Origin: Schleiferilactobacillus harbinensis DSM 16991
GTDB lineage: Bacteria; Bacillota; Bacilli; Lactobacillales; Lactobacillaceae
Assembly (NCBI RefSeq): GCF_000425885.1
Contig: NZ_AUEH01000002.1
Location: forward strand, 62,001-126,000
Direction of reading: 5' to 3'
DNA: 64,000 nt
The stretch's first letter is position 1. Every line of letters begins with the position of its first letter. The translations under genes and the position numbers were made by a program. Shown here piece by piece: positions 45,346 through 53,946 of the stretch. The notes beneath the pieces were generated by a model. It made no database searches. It was not told where the DNA came from and was given only the letters and a program-made list of their open reading frames with translations.

Positions 45346-46092
45346 TTATTTAGATGCTTTCGCGCGCTTCTTCGGTTTCTTAGGTTGCGGGCCGAAGAAA
45401 TGAGCAACTTGATGCAACGCACTCTTTGCCATCAATTGTTTGCCGTGTTCCGACAACAGTTCCGGCGTGACATTCTGTACTTCCTGCCCGTATTCATTGG
45501 CCACCGCTAAGTAGTCTTCCCGGGTCATATCCAACAGGTCTTGATCCGGCATCGTAAATACGAGGTAGTACTTATTCTTGTAAGAGTAAAGATCCACATC
45601 AACTTCATCATCGTTCAGCACATCGGCCAACGCGACGATATCCTCAAAATCATCAAAGGCCAATACCTTAGTAAACGGCTGATTGCCATATCGGCTCCGA
45701 TTCGCGCCAGGGGTGCTGACTTGGCTTTGTGCGCTGGAATCATCATCGTAACCGCCCAACTGCCGCTTAACGAATTCAGAGACATCCTCATCACTGGGCC
45801 GATCGTCGTGACGGCGGCGACCATGATTTTGATCATCGTCATCCTCTTCATCACGGTCGCCCTTACTAATAAGAAGTTCCAAGCCATTCTTATTGGGCAT
45901 CACTTGGAAGGTCACAGCATCGTTACTGACAAAGGTGTGGTCTTTATCGACCTCTTCCAAGATGCTGTAGAAAAAGCGTTCGATCTGCTTGCGGTTACCC
46001 AGCAAGTCCAGAACAGTGACGCCCCGCTCGGCGAGATCTTCACTGCCCAGTATCACCCGAATCGTATTATTATTGATCCGTTCCATTTCCAT
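45346..46092 (-). CDS. mecA: Adaptor protein MecA
   Basis: 248 residues. ClpC adaptor that in B. subtilis delivers the competence activator ComK and Spx for proteolysis. The N-terminal domain (MERINNNTIRVILGSEDLAERGVTVLDLLGN) and C-terminal domain (FDDFEDIVALADVL) are separated by a highly acidic, Arg-tipped linker at about 90-130. The ATG at 46092 follows GAGGTG. It ends in a basic KKPKKRAKASK tail. Confidence 0.95.
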   Translation of the reverse strand: MEMERINNNTIRVILGSEDLAERGVTVLDLLGNRKQIERFFYSILEEVDKDHTFVSNDAVTFQVMPNKNGLELLISKGDRDEEDDDDQNHGRRRHDDRPSDEDVSEFVKRQLGGYDDDSSAQSQVSTPGANRSRYGNQPFTKVLAFDDFEDIVALADVLNDDEVDVDLYSYKNKYYLVFTMPDQDLLDMTREDYLAVANEYGQEVQNVTPELLSEHGKQLMAKSALHQVAHFFGPQPKKPKKRAKASK

Positions 46093-46145
46093 TCCGGATG
46101 CACCTCGCTTCCAGGAACTGCGTTAACATCGTTCTCAACAACTTA

Positions 46146-46175
46146 ATTATAACAGTGTCTTTGAAAAATGCCCAA
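46146..46175 (-). promoter_or_regulatory. mecA promoter
   Basis: On the minus strand TTGGGC (46175-46170), 18-base spacer, TGT-TATAAT (-10 at 46151-46146), an extended -10 promoter about 50 bases ahead of mecA. Confidence 0.6.
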
Positions 46176-46338
46176 TGCGCAGTACCCGTCATACTAATGC
46201 AGAAAGACAAGCGCGTCAAGTGGGCGCGGCGGGTCTTTCTGTACGTCTGGTTCTGTGTTTACTGGTGTATATTGTACCGCACTTTGAGAGAAGGAGTCTC
46301 GGTCGGGAGGCGGAGGCAGGAAATGGGCGTTGATTGCC

Positions 46339-46540
46339 GTGCCAAGTGCTCCGCAGGCTGCGGCAAAATTGGGCTGGCGACGCGCAGCAAGTGCGAAGCC
46401 GAAGGCGTAGCTAGCTGTGACGGCGGTTTGAGCCGGCAAAAACCGCCGTCTCAAACACGCCTAACAGCATCGGCGGCAAAGCCGCCGTACTGTTCCCACA
46501 GCTGAGCCCATTTTGCCTCCGCCTGCTACGCACTTGGCAC
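46339..46540. repeat. Family B structured repeat, copy B2
   Basis: 202 bases with the same nested stems as B1. GTGCCAAGTGC/GCACTTGGCAC, GCAGGC/GCCTGC, GGCAAAAT.GGGCT with its complement, AGCTGTG/CACAGCT, GTTTGAG/CTCAAAC, ACAG/CTGT and GGCGGC/GCCGCC. Unpaired segments such as GGCGACGCGCAGCAAGTGCG are nearly identical to B1, while stem bases change in pairs. Confidence 0.88.
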
Positions 46541-46601
46541 TAGCCCCACTGTAATCAATAGACGTTCATCAGCCCGACACTTCAAATTTCTCTGGCCAAA
46601 A

Positions 46602-46634
46602 CAAAAAAGCAATCTCACCCCCAGGTAAGACTGC
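46602..46634 (-). terminator. Terminator after spxA
   Basis: On the minus strand GCAGTCT pairs with AGATTGC (one G-U) around a 12-base loop, then TTTTTTG. An extra GATCAGGC hairpin lies between it and the spxA stop. Confidence 0.75.
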
Positions 46635-46694
46635 CCTCCTCGTTTTGATCAGGCTAACCCCAAACTCATTGCCTGATCGCACTCCTTTGTTTCT

Positions 46695-47093
46695 TTAGAA
46701 CCCAGCCATCATCTGGGCCTGATGTAACTCCAACGCGCGCACTTCCCGTGGCAAGAAGCGGCGGATCTCGTCTTCGTTGTACCCGACTTGCAGGCGTTTG
46801 TCATCCAAGATGATCGGCCGCCGTAACAGGCCTGGGTGCTGTTGGACTAAATCGAGCAGCGCGTCAATGGTTAAATCATCCAAATTGATCCCCAGCTCTT
46901 GGAAAACCTTAGACCGGGTGGAAATAATTTCTTCCGTCCCGTCTTCAGTCATCCGTAGAATATTCATAATTTCCGCTTTGTTCAGCGGATCAGTGAAAAT
47001 ATTCCGTTCCACGAAGGGAATGTTATGTTGTTGAAGCCAAGCACGCGCTTTCCGGCAAGATGTGCAGCTCGGCGAAATGAAAAGTGTCACCAT
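46695..47093 (-). CDS. spxA: Transcriptional regulator Spx
   Basis: 132 residues of the ArsC/Spx family, the usual length. The redox switch CxxC is Cys10-x-x-Cys13 ([10 protein letters not shown]). Spx binds RNA polymerase alpha and redirects it to thiol-stress genes; SpxH with ClpXP degrades it. Both Spx-turnover adaptors in other species, YjbH and MecA, are encoded next to it here. GAGGGGG precedes the ATG. Confidence 0.96.
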   Translation of the reverse strand: MVTLFISPSCTSCRKARAWLQQHNIPFVERNIFTDPLNKAEIMNILRMTEDGTEEIISTRSKVFQELGINLDDLTIDALLDLVQQHPGLLRRPIILDDKRLQVGYNEDEIRRFLPREVRALELHQAQMMAGF

Positions 47094-47399
47094 GATGCAG
47101 GACCCCCTCTACCTCTGTGACAATAATTAAATTCAACTACAAGGATATTATACACAACCCACCAAAAAATGGCTATACAATTTTGATTAAAAAACATTAG
47201 GCATACCGAGTGGGACCTTTTCCCACTCTTGGTGGGAACGCTTTTACCGTCAACTTTTGCAGTTTTCAGCGCAAAAGTTGAAATGTAAATGATTAGTGAC
47301 AAATATGTAAGGCTGGCGACCCTTGTACGGATAAATATACCCCTGCAGATGACCTGCAGGGGTATGTCACGGCTTTGTAATAAAAACCACGCAAGTGTC
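47094..47399. promoter_or_regulatory. spxA upstream region with three perfect inverted repeats
   Basis: Minus-strand -10 TATAAT at 47152-47147. Upstream of it lie GAGTGGGA-CCTTT-TCCCACTC (47208-47228) and CAACTTTTGC/GCAAAAGTTG with a 10-base centre (47251-47280). A third hairpin, ATACCCCTGCAG/CTGCAGGGGTAT (47337-47365), serves as the likely MBL-gene terminator. The first two stand where operators would. No small gene was seen. Confidence 0.6.
47337..47365 (-). terminator. Hairpin after the MBL-fold gene
   Basis: Perfect 12-bp arms ATACCCCTGCAG/CTGCAGGGGTAT around a 5-base loop. On the minus strand TATATTTAT follows, so the T-run is weak. It lies 35 bases past the MBL stop. Confidence 0.6.
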
Positions 47400-48140
47400 C
47401 TAGACCAATTCTAGACCATGAATATTACTTGCTAATGTAACCTTAATTGAACCCGCCGCGGCCTGGGCTTGTTCTTGCAGCTTGGTTAGCGATGCTTCCT
47501 GGGGCAAGTGGGAGATAATCAAATGTTTGACCCCTGCATCTTGGGCGAGCTGGCCCGACTGTCCGGCTGTCATGTGCCAAGCCACGCCCTGGTGGTCGTT
47601 CAGGAAATTCGTGTCGGTGATCAGGACGTCGGCACCCTGAACAAAATCAGCGAGCTCTGGATAGTAACGAGTGTCTGCAGTGAAAGCCAGCACTTTGCCA
47701 GTCCCAGCTTCTGTGATCCGCATGGCAAACGCTGGGACTGGGTGAATCGTCCGCTGGAAGGTGAACGTCAACGGTCCGATGGTCACTGGCGCAGTATCCG
47801 TATACGCCCGGCCAACCGTGGCGCCAGGCCAGGTGAGGGTGGCAAACTCAATGGGATTCTGAGTATTGCCGTAGATGGGCAAGATGGGCTCTTTCTTTGG
47901 TCCCTGTTTCAATTGCCACAAATATTGCAGGACCCCCACATCCGCGGTATGGTCATGGTGGTAATGGGACAGCACGACGGCATCCAGCTGCAAGGGATCC
48001 ATGACTTTTTCCAATTCGCGCAGCACGCCGCTGCCCGCATCAAGCAGAATATTAGTATCCCCGCTGCGCAGCAAGTAGCCGCTAGTCCCAGCCGCGGCAG
48101 TGGGATAGCCGCCGTAATAACCCAATACTTGAAATTCCAT
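47400..48140 (-). CDS. MBL-fold metal-dependent hydrolase
   Basis: 246 residues from ATG at 48140, with AGGAGGT ahead. The metallo-beta-lactamase motif HYHHDHTADVG (HxHxDH) is near 57-67. Further metal ligands lie in ADTRYY and a late His in HLPQEAS. Resembles the YhfI/RNase Z-like branch; the substrate is unknown. Divergent from the next gene with under 40 bases between starts. Confidence 0.88.
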   Translation of the reverse strand: MEFQVLGYYGGYPTAAAGTSGYLLRSGDTNILLDAGSGVLRELEKVMDPLQLDAVVLSHYHHDHTADVGVLQYLWQLKQGPKKEPILPIYGNTQNPIEFATLTWPGATVGRAYTDTAPVTIGPLTFTFQRTIHPVPAFAMRITEAGTGKVLAFTADTRYYPELADFVQGADVLITDTNFLNDHQGVAWHMTAGQSGQLAQDAGVKHLIISHLPQEASLTKLQEQAQAAAGSIKVTLASNIHGLELV

Positions 48141-48169
48141 ATGCAGTAACCTCCTAAAAGAAAAGTGAG

Positions 48170-48724
48170 ATGATTTTTTTGACCACATTGATCACTGTAC
48201 TCGGTTCGGCCGAGTACTTGCACAGTAAGCAGGCCAACCTGCCGGCGAGCCGATTGCTCGTCCCGTGGCACGATGACGGCGATGCGTTGCTGTACAGCGT
48301 CACTAACCGCACCTTACCACAATTTTCAGCGGCCGCCTATTTTTCTGAAACGAATCGGCTGGGGATTTTTGGCCCAGATGATTTCTACCACTTCTGGTAT
48401 TTGCATTTTAAACGGACCGACAATGCACTCTTCAACAACGCCTTGACGCCGGCCTTTTTGCAAAATATTTTGAATCAAACCGGCGCAGCCGGGTTATGGC
48501 TGGGCCAATCCGCCACGGAAAAACGAGCCTGGCTGATGGTCCTTGCGGTGCAGGAGCCGCCCTTGGCGGGAGGCCATTTGCGGGATCAGGCTCCGGCGCA
48601 GATGCAGGACTATATCGAACGCAGCCGGCATAGCCTGAGCGGTTTCTTTGCCCACGTATACATCACCGAAGAAAAAGCTAACGCGATACGATCGACCGGC
48701 GGACCAGCTGCGCCGACAGCATAA
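48170..48724 (+). CDS. Protein of unknown function
   Basis: 184 residues from ATG at 48170, or 181 from TTG at 48179, which better fits the AAGTGAG ribosome site. I recognise no family. It begins with a short hydrophobic stretch (MIFLTTLITVLG), not a clear signal peptide. The rest is mixed alpha/beta in composition with aromatic-rich FGPDDFYHFWYLHF at about 66-79. The last 16 codons overlap the convergent ABC permease gene by 47 bases. Coding is supported by length and codon use, not homology. Confidence 0.55.
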   Translation: MIFLTTLITVLGSAEYLHSKQANLPASRLLVPWHDDGDALLYSVTNRTLPQFSAAAYFSETNRLGIFGPDDFYHFWYLHFKRTDNALFNNALTPAFLQNILNQTGAAGLWLGQSATEKRAWLMVLAVQEPPLAGGHLRDQAPAQMQDYIERSRHSLSGFFAHVYITEEKANAIRSTGGPAAPTA

Positions 48725-50672
48725 AGAACAGCCAGGAGACCAGTGCCACTGCCCCCAGGACCAGCAGGAACAGGGCTGCTGATTCAGCCGTCCAGGCGAC
48801 AGTCCACAGCATTTGCAGGGCAAACAGACCATTCAGCGCGGCCATGATCACCGGCAGGGCATAACGCCAAGCCAAGGCATCGTTTTGCACGTGACGGATC
48901 TCATCGGCGGTCATACCTAAACTGAAGAACAGGCCCACCCCCTCTTCCCGTTCCGCCCAGGCCCGCAGCGTGAGCATACTGTTCACGGCAAAGAGAATGA
49001 CGACGCTGAGGACACAGCCGACAAAAACATCAATGCCGGTTTCCCGCCGGAACGTTTGGCGAATCTTGGGGGCCGTCCACAGGGTTTGATCTCGGGAGTC
49101 AGTGTAGTGCCGCGTGACGACTTTCCCTTTTTCAGAAAAATAGGCCGCATTCCGATACTTGCTGGGCATCGTTGCCAGCAGCCGATCGATCTGGGTCACC
49201 GTCAGGGGCTTCGTCGCCTGCCCGCCGTACCAGGTAATGGTTGCTTCCGGTTTGATTTGCGGCCACAGCGCATCGCTGACGACCATCACCATATCGGTGG
49301 CATAGGCCGTGTTGAAAGTCGTGGCATAGGGTGTCGCGGTGAGAAATCCCACTCGACGCAGGGGTGGCAGGCCCTTTTGGTTCAGATGCAGCGTGATGTT
49401 TGGCCGATACAGCGACCAGGCTGTGTTGCTCAGGGCATCACCGATCATCACGGCGCGGCCCGTCAGCCGCGGCAGCTCCGGCAGGTTCTGCATGCGCTGC
49501 ACCCGGCGGTATTCCGCTTGGGACATGATCGCCACCGTGTTGTGCACTGCCTGTTCCTGACCCGTTTGGTGATTCACCAGCCGGAACTGAACCACCCTGA
49601 TTTTGAACGTCGATTGGACACGCTGCACATCACTGATTGAAAATCGGGTCAGGGCCTTATCTAAGTCCTGCCAGGCCCGCGGATTGTGGGTCACAAACGT
49701 CATCCGCGCCTGGTTGGCCGCTTCCCGATTGGCAACACTGATGGTGGTGGTCAGCATCCCCGCCCACGTCACGACGATCGACAGGAGGATCGCGCCGATC
49801 CAGAGCACGGTGGCTTCGCCGCGGAACTGCCGGGTAAGCCGGGCCAGCTTGAGCAGCCGGTTCCTCTTCAGCGGCCAGCGCGGCAACCGGCGCAACCCCA
49901 TTAACAATAATGGAATGGTGGTGTGAATCAGCGCGTGTTCGCCGGAAATGACCAGGATCAAAATCGCGCTCAGCAAGCCCAGCAGCCGCAGGCCCGTCGT
50001 GTCCGGCCGAATGAGCCAGAGCCACCAGAAATGCTGGGCAATAATCAGACCGCTTACGGTCGCCAGAACACCGTACACTCCGGCCACCAGCGACAGCCGA
50101 TGGCGGCCGTGCAGGGTATCCGCCTTTTTGCCATGGAGCAGCTGAACGGGCCGAACCCGATAAACCTGGCGCACCAGCACCAGTTGGGACAACAGGCCGA
50201 TCGCGGCGAAAGTGGCTAACGTGCGCACCAGGGCAGCACCCTGCCAGGGGGCAACGAACTGCGTGGCCAAGCCCATGAACCGTTGCAGCAGCAGGACCGC
50301 CAACGGCATAAACAGAGCACCAAAAGCCAACCCCGCCGTGACCATCAAGCCCAGCACGATCAGATTCAGGGTCAGAATCGTACCGTATAGTTGCTGGCGC
50401 GGCACGCCCCACAACTGATACAGGGCAATTTCTTGGCGATATTGGCCGATGATGTAGCGCTGACCATAATAGAAAAAGGCCATGAAAAATAAGGCATTGG
50501 TCACTGCCGCGACCAAAAAGACGTTCTGACTCGTGGCCGTCCAGTTTGCCGCCACGGCGTAGCAGCACATCATGATGTAAAAAACCGCGACGAGGAAAAC
50601 CGTCGCCAGCCAAAACAGGACATTGTGGTGCAGGACTCGGCCGATTATCTTACTCTTGGTGCGCCACGTCAT
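48678..50672 (-). CDS. FtsX-like ABC permease of a Bce-type module
   Basis: 664 residues from ATG at 50672 with GGAGGGGGG ahead; longer frames lie inside the ATPase gene. About ten membrane segments: one near the N-terminus, groups of three, a pair in the middle, and three at the end. A large extracellular domain at about 345-530 is typical of BceB-like permeases that detect or detoxify cell-wall-active peptides. It overlaps the ATPase stop by 23 bases. The kinase/regulator pair diverges next to it. Confidence 0.88.
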   Translation of the reverse strand: MTWRTKSKIIGRVLHHNVLFWLATVFLVAVFYIMMCCYAVAANWTATSQNVFLVAAVTNALFFMAFFYYGQRYIIGQYRQEIALYQLWGVPRQQLYGTILTLNLIVLGLMVTAGLAFGALFMPLAVLLLQRFMGLATQFVAPWQGAALVRTLATFAAIGLLSQLVLVRQVYRVRPVQLLHGKKADTLHGRHRLSLVAGVYGVLATVSGLIIAQHFWWLWLIRPDTTGLRLLGLLSAILILVISGEHALIHTTIPLLLMGLRRLPRWPLKRNRLLKLARLTRQFRGEATVLWIGAILLSIVVTWAGMLTTTISVANREAANQARMTFVTHNPRAWQDLDKALTRFSISDVQRVQSTFKIRVVQFRLVNHQTGQEQAVHNTVAIMSQAEYRRVQRMQNLPELPRLTGRAVMIGDALSNTAWSLYRPNITLHLNQKGLPPLRRVGFLTATPYATTFNTAYATDMVMVVSDALWPQIKPEATITWYGGQATKPLTVTQIDRLLATMPSKYRNAAYFSEKGKVVTRHYTDSRDQTLWTAPKIRQTFRRETGIDVFVGCVLSVVILFAVNSMLTLRAWAEREEGVGLFFSLGMTADEIRHVQNDALAWRYALPVIMAALNGLFALQMLWTVAWTAESAALFLLVLGAVALVSWLFFMLSAQLVRRSIVSR

Positions 50673-51426
50673 GCCAATGCCCCCCTCCACCGATGGTCGC
50701 CTGCATATCAATGATCGCATCAAAAAAGGCCTGGCGGTCGCCGGACCGGCGAATCTCCGCGAAAAGCGTGCCGTCTTTGATAAAAATGACCCGCGAACAA
50801 TAACTGGCCGTGAAGGCGTCATGGGTCGCCATCATGATCGTGGTGTGCCACTGCTGATTGATGGTGGTCAGGTAGCGCAGCAGCTCCGTCGCTGCTTTCG
50901 AATCCAGCGACCCCGTCGGCTCATCCGCAAAAACCAGGGTTGGCTGGGTGATCAGCGCCCGGGCCACCGCCACCCGCTGCTGCTGACCAATCGACAGCTC
51001 CTGGGGATAGCGTTCGGCCAAACTGGTCAGCCCCGTCACTGTCAATACCGCCGCAAGCCGGTCCTGGGCATCCGCGACACCCTGCCGGGCAATCGACAGC
51101 GGGAGCAGGATATTCTCCCGTACCGTCATCCCGGATAACAGATTAAAGTCCTGGAACACATACCCGAGATTGGCGCGGCGGAATTCGGCCAGCTTGTCCC
51201 CGCGCAGCCGGGTCACATTCGTGTTCGCCACCGTCACCGTGCCGTGGGTCGGGACATCGATGGTCGAAATAATACTGAGCAGCGTCGTTTTGCCCGCCCC
51301 GGACGGACCCATGATCCCCACGAACTCCCCTTTTTCCACCGCAAACGAGAGACCGTTCAGCGCCCGCACGGGATGGAGCCGGTGGCCAAAAATCTTAGTT
51401 AAACCTTGAACAGTAACCAGGGCCAT
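50650..51426 (-). CDS. ABC ATPase of a Bce-type module
   Basis: 258 residues, ABC ATPase of the MacB/BceA type. Walker A GPSGAGKT is near 40-47, signature LSIGQQQR and Walker B LVFADEPTGSLD. It powers the permease downstream. Divergent from the response regulator gene with 75 bases between, a shared control region. Confidence 0.93.
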   Translation of the reverse strand: MALVTVQGLTKIFGHRLHPVRALNGLSFAVEKGEFVGIMGPSGAGKTTLLSIISTIDVPTHGTVTVANTNVTRLRGDKLAEFRRANLGYVFQDFNLLSGMTVRENILLPLSIARQGVADAQDRLAAVLTVTGLTSLAERYPQELSIGQQQRVAVARALITQPTLVFADEPTGSLDSKAATELLRYLTTINQQWHTTIMMATHDAFTASYCSRVIFIKDGTLFAEIRRSGDRQAFFDAIIDMQATIGGGGHWHDVAHQE

Positions 51427-51500
51427 AGCAGTGATCCTTTCTTGTCATTCAGAGTCGGAATCGGTACGATAATACCAGTATACAGAAGGAGGCAACATCC

Positions 51501-52178
51501 GTGTTCAAAATTCTCATTGTGGAAGACGACCCCACCGTCAGTCGGCACATCGCCCAGGCGGTTACGGAAGCCGGCTGGCAGCCCTTGCTCGTCACGGACT
51601 TCAGCGATGTACTGGCGGCCTTTGTCAGTCAACAGCCGGATCTGGTCTTGATGGACATCAATCTCCCCGGCGGCCATGACGGTTTCTATTGGAACAGCCA
51701 AATCCGCAGCCACTCCCAAGTCCCAGTGATCTTCATTTCATCCCGCAACAGCAATATGGACATGATCACCGCCATGAACAGCGGCGCGGACGATTACGTG
51801 GAGAAACCCTTCTCGGCATCGGTGCTGCTGGCCAAAATCAATGCGCTGCTGCGCCGCACTTATCATTATAGCAACCAAAGCACTAAGACTTTGGAATACG
51901 GCGGGGTCGTATTGAATTTGGAAGATTCATCCGTACAAGTTAACGGTGCTAATGTTGATTTAACAAAAAACGAGTATAAATTATTGCAATATCTCCTTCG
52001 CCGGCACGGTCAACTCGTCCCCCGCGCCAGTCTGCTCCGCGCCATGTGGGAGGACGAACGCTTCGTGGATGACAACACCCTGACCGTGAATATCAATCGA
52101 CTGCGCAAGAAACTCAGTGATGCCGGCTTAGCGACCTTGATCCAAACCAAGGTCGGGAAAGGGTATCTGATTCCGTGA
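51501..52178 (+). CDS. OmpR-type response regulator, BceR-like
   Basis: 225 residues, GTG start at 51501 after AAGGAGGC. Receiver domain with phospho-acceptor Asp52 (LMDINLPGGHDG) and EKPFS lysine, then a winged-helix domain. Members regulate the adjacent ABC module in response to bacitracin, nisin or defensins. The stop overlaps the kinase start (GTGA). Confidence 0.93.
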   Translation: MFKILIVEDDPTVSRHIAQAVTEAGWQPLLVTDFSDVLAAFVSQQPDLVLMDINLPGGHDGFYWNSQIRSHSQVPVIFISSRNSNMDMITAMNSGADDYVEKPFSASVLLAKINALLRRTYHYSNQSTKTLEYGGVVLNLEDSSVQVNGANVDLTKNEYKLLQYLLRRHGQLVPRASLLRAMWEDERFVDDNTLTVNINRLRKKLSDAGLATLIQTKVGKGYLIP

Positions 52179-53239
52179 ACGTTCGCAAATACCTGCAGGA
52201 CCATCTGCCCCACATTCTATTCTGGATCGCCGGCCTGCTGGTCGCCGATCTGTTATTGTGGTTAGCCCCCGGCCAGCGGCTGCTGTCCTGGCCGACCTTA
52301 GTCTATCTGGACATTCTGCTGACCGTCTTCTTTTTTATTTTCATGGTCGGCGTTTATTTCTACCGTGCCCGTTGGTATCGCGGCATTCAGCAGCGGGAAG
52401 ACGCCGGCTCCGATGCTTTGAATTGGCCGCTGACTGGCGCCCAAAACGAAGCCCAGCAATATACCCAAGATTACGTGAACCGAATCTTGCAGCTGCATCG
52501 CGAAGCCACGGACCAGCTGCTGCAGCAACAGGAAGACCAGCTGGCCTTCATTACCCGCTGGGTTCACGATATCAAGGTGCCCCTGGCTGGGCTGCAGCTG
52601 ACCAGCGATCAATTGGCCGGCCAAGTTGATGAAGAAACCTATGACGACGTGACCACCCAGCTGGAGCGGGTCAATCACTACGTGGAAGAAGTGCTGTATT
52701 ATTCCCGGCTGAGCAGTTTTGCCAATGACTACCTGCTGCGGGACCACAATCTGCGGGAAATCGTCGCCACCGCGCTGCGCAGCCAAATGAACGGCTTCTT
52801 CAGCAAGCACTTCCAACTTTCGGTGTTTGACGAGGACTACCAAGTGCTCACCGATGATAAATGGCTGCTTTTCATCATCAACCAGATTCTCGCCAACAGC
52901 GTTCAGTACACCCCGGCCGGCGGCAAGATCACGATTACCGCCGGGCAGGATAAGACAGCTACCTGGCTGGCCATCGCTGATACTGGCGTGGGAATCGACC
53001 CCGCCGATTTGCCCCGGATCTTTCAAAAGGGTTTCACCGGCCAAAACGGCCGCCAAGTCAACTCCCAAGCCACTGGTCTGGGTCTCTATCTCGCCCACAC
53101 GATGGCCGAGCGGTTAGGTCACGAACTGACCGTCACTTCCACTCCGGGCCAAGGCACTACCGTCAAAATCACGTTCCCGTTTCTCAGCTATTATGGCGAC
53201 GACCAGGCCACAGTTCAAGCGCCCAAGTTAAAGAAATAG
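52175..53239 (+). CDS. Intramembrane-sensing histidine kinase, BceS-like
   Basis: 354 residues. Two membrane segments at about 15-31 and 43-63 with almost no outside loop, so the ABC transporter rather than the kinase should sense the peptide. The phospho-accepting His131 is in WVHDIKVPL, the BceS-type H-box. ATPase-domain boxes are DTGVGIDP and ATGLGLYL. GTG start overlapping the regulator gene. Confidence 0.93.
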   Translation: MNVRKYLQDHLPHILFWIAGLLVADLLLWLAPGQRLLSWPTLVYLDILLTVFFFIFMVGVYFYRARWYRGIQQREDAGSDALNWPLTGAQNEAQQYTQDYVNRILQLHREATDQLLQQQEDQLAFITRWVHDIKVPLAGLQLTSDQLAGQVDEETYDDVTTQLERVNHYVEEVLYYSRLSSFANDYLLRDHNLREIVATALRSQMNGFFSKHFQLSVFDEDYQVLTDDKWLLFIINQILANSVQYTPAGGKITITAGQDKTATWLAIADTGVGIDPADLPRIFQKGFTGQNGRQVNSQATGLGLYLAHTMAERLGHELTVTSTPGQGTTVKITFPFLSYYGDDQATVQAPKLKK

Positions 53240-53267
53240 CGTCCAGACCGCAATGGCTGGACGCTAT
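53236..53267. terminator. Terminator between the kinase gene and lepB
   Basis: ATAGCGTCCAG/CTGGACGCTAT is a perfect 11-bp stem around a 10-base loop between convergent genes. The T-runs are short (ATTTGC). Confidence 0.7.
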
Positions 53268-53276
53268 TTGCTTGGG

Positions 53277-53876
53277 TTAGAAGCCCTTCAACCGATTCAA
53301 CGGCCAATACCGGAACTTGACGACGCCGACAATGGCGCTGCGTTTGACATAACCGAACATCCGGCTGTCCTTGGAATCGTCCCGGTGATCCCCCATGACG
53401 AAGTAGGAATCCGCCGGCACCTTTTTGCCTAACCCCTTAGATTGCAAGGTGAAGTCGTCGGTGTACAGATCACCCCGGGCCTCGTCGCCCTTCATCAGGG
53501 AATTTTTGAGATAGGGCTGGGCGATTTTTTTGCCATTAATGTACATGACATCATTTTTTGATTCCACGGTCTCTCCCGGCAGCCCGATCACCCGCTTGAT
53601 GTACAGCACGCCCGGTTCATCCGGCGCGTTCAAGATGACGACGTCGTTGCGGTCTACGTGCCCGTGGCGCAGGGCGATCACCCGGTCATTGCCCTCAAAC
53701 GTCGGCTGCATCGACGGTCCGGAGACCTGGTCGTTGGCCAGAACGAAGGTGAACAGCAGGGTCACGATTCCCACAAACACCAGCGCCATGGCAAAGGTCT
53801 GGAGCCACCATTTGCCCCAGCTTTCTTCCTGATTCTCTTGGGCCTTAACCTCTTTGCGACTGCTCGGTTCTTTCAC
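53277..53876 (-). CDS. lepB: Signal peptidase I
   Basis: 199 residues, GTG start at 53876 with GAGGTGG ahead. One membrane segment at about 28-46. Catalytic Ser55 in SGPSMQPT and Lys94 in YIKRVIGLPGE form the dyad. It removes signal peptides from Sec-exported proteins. The FVMGDHRDDSKDSR box near the end is present. Single gene. Confidence 0.96.
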   Translation of the reverse strand: MKEPSSRKEVKAQENQEESWGKWWLQTFAMALVFVGIVTLLFTFVLANDQVSGPSMQPTFEGNDRVIALRHGHVDRNDVVILNAPDEPGVLYIKRVIGLPGETVESKNDVMYINGKKIAQPYLKNSLMKGDEARGDLYTDDFTLQSKGLGKKVPADSYFVMGDHRDDSKDSRMFGYVKRSAIVGVVKFRYWPLNRLKGF

Positions 53877-53946
53877 GATTTTGCCACCTCAACTCAGATA
53901 TATAATCATTGTACCTTATTCAATGGAGGGAGGTGGAGAAAATGTT

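Larger units (their letters stand above)
46093..46694. other. 602-base gap between mecA and spxA
   Basis: No gene supported. It holds the mecA promoter (46146-46175), a 42-base inverted repeat CAGAAAGAC/GTCTTTCTG at 46200-46241, family B copy B2 (46339-46540), the spxA terminator (46602-46634) and an 8-bp perfect inverted repeat GATCAGGC/GCCTGATC (46647-46678). Confidence 0.6.

Noticed and set aside
34709-46540. Repeats A and B as CRISPR or as insertion sequences
   Set aside because: Copies are single and far apart, with no regular spacers and no cas genes; no transposase is encoded inside. They fit non-coding structured repeats.
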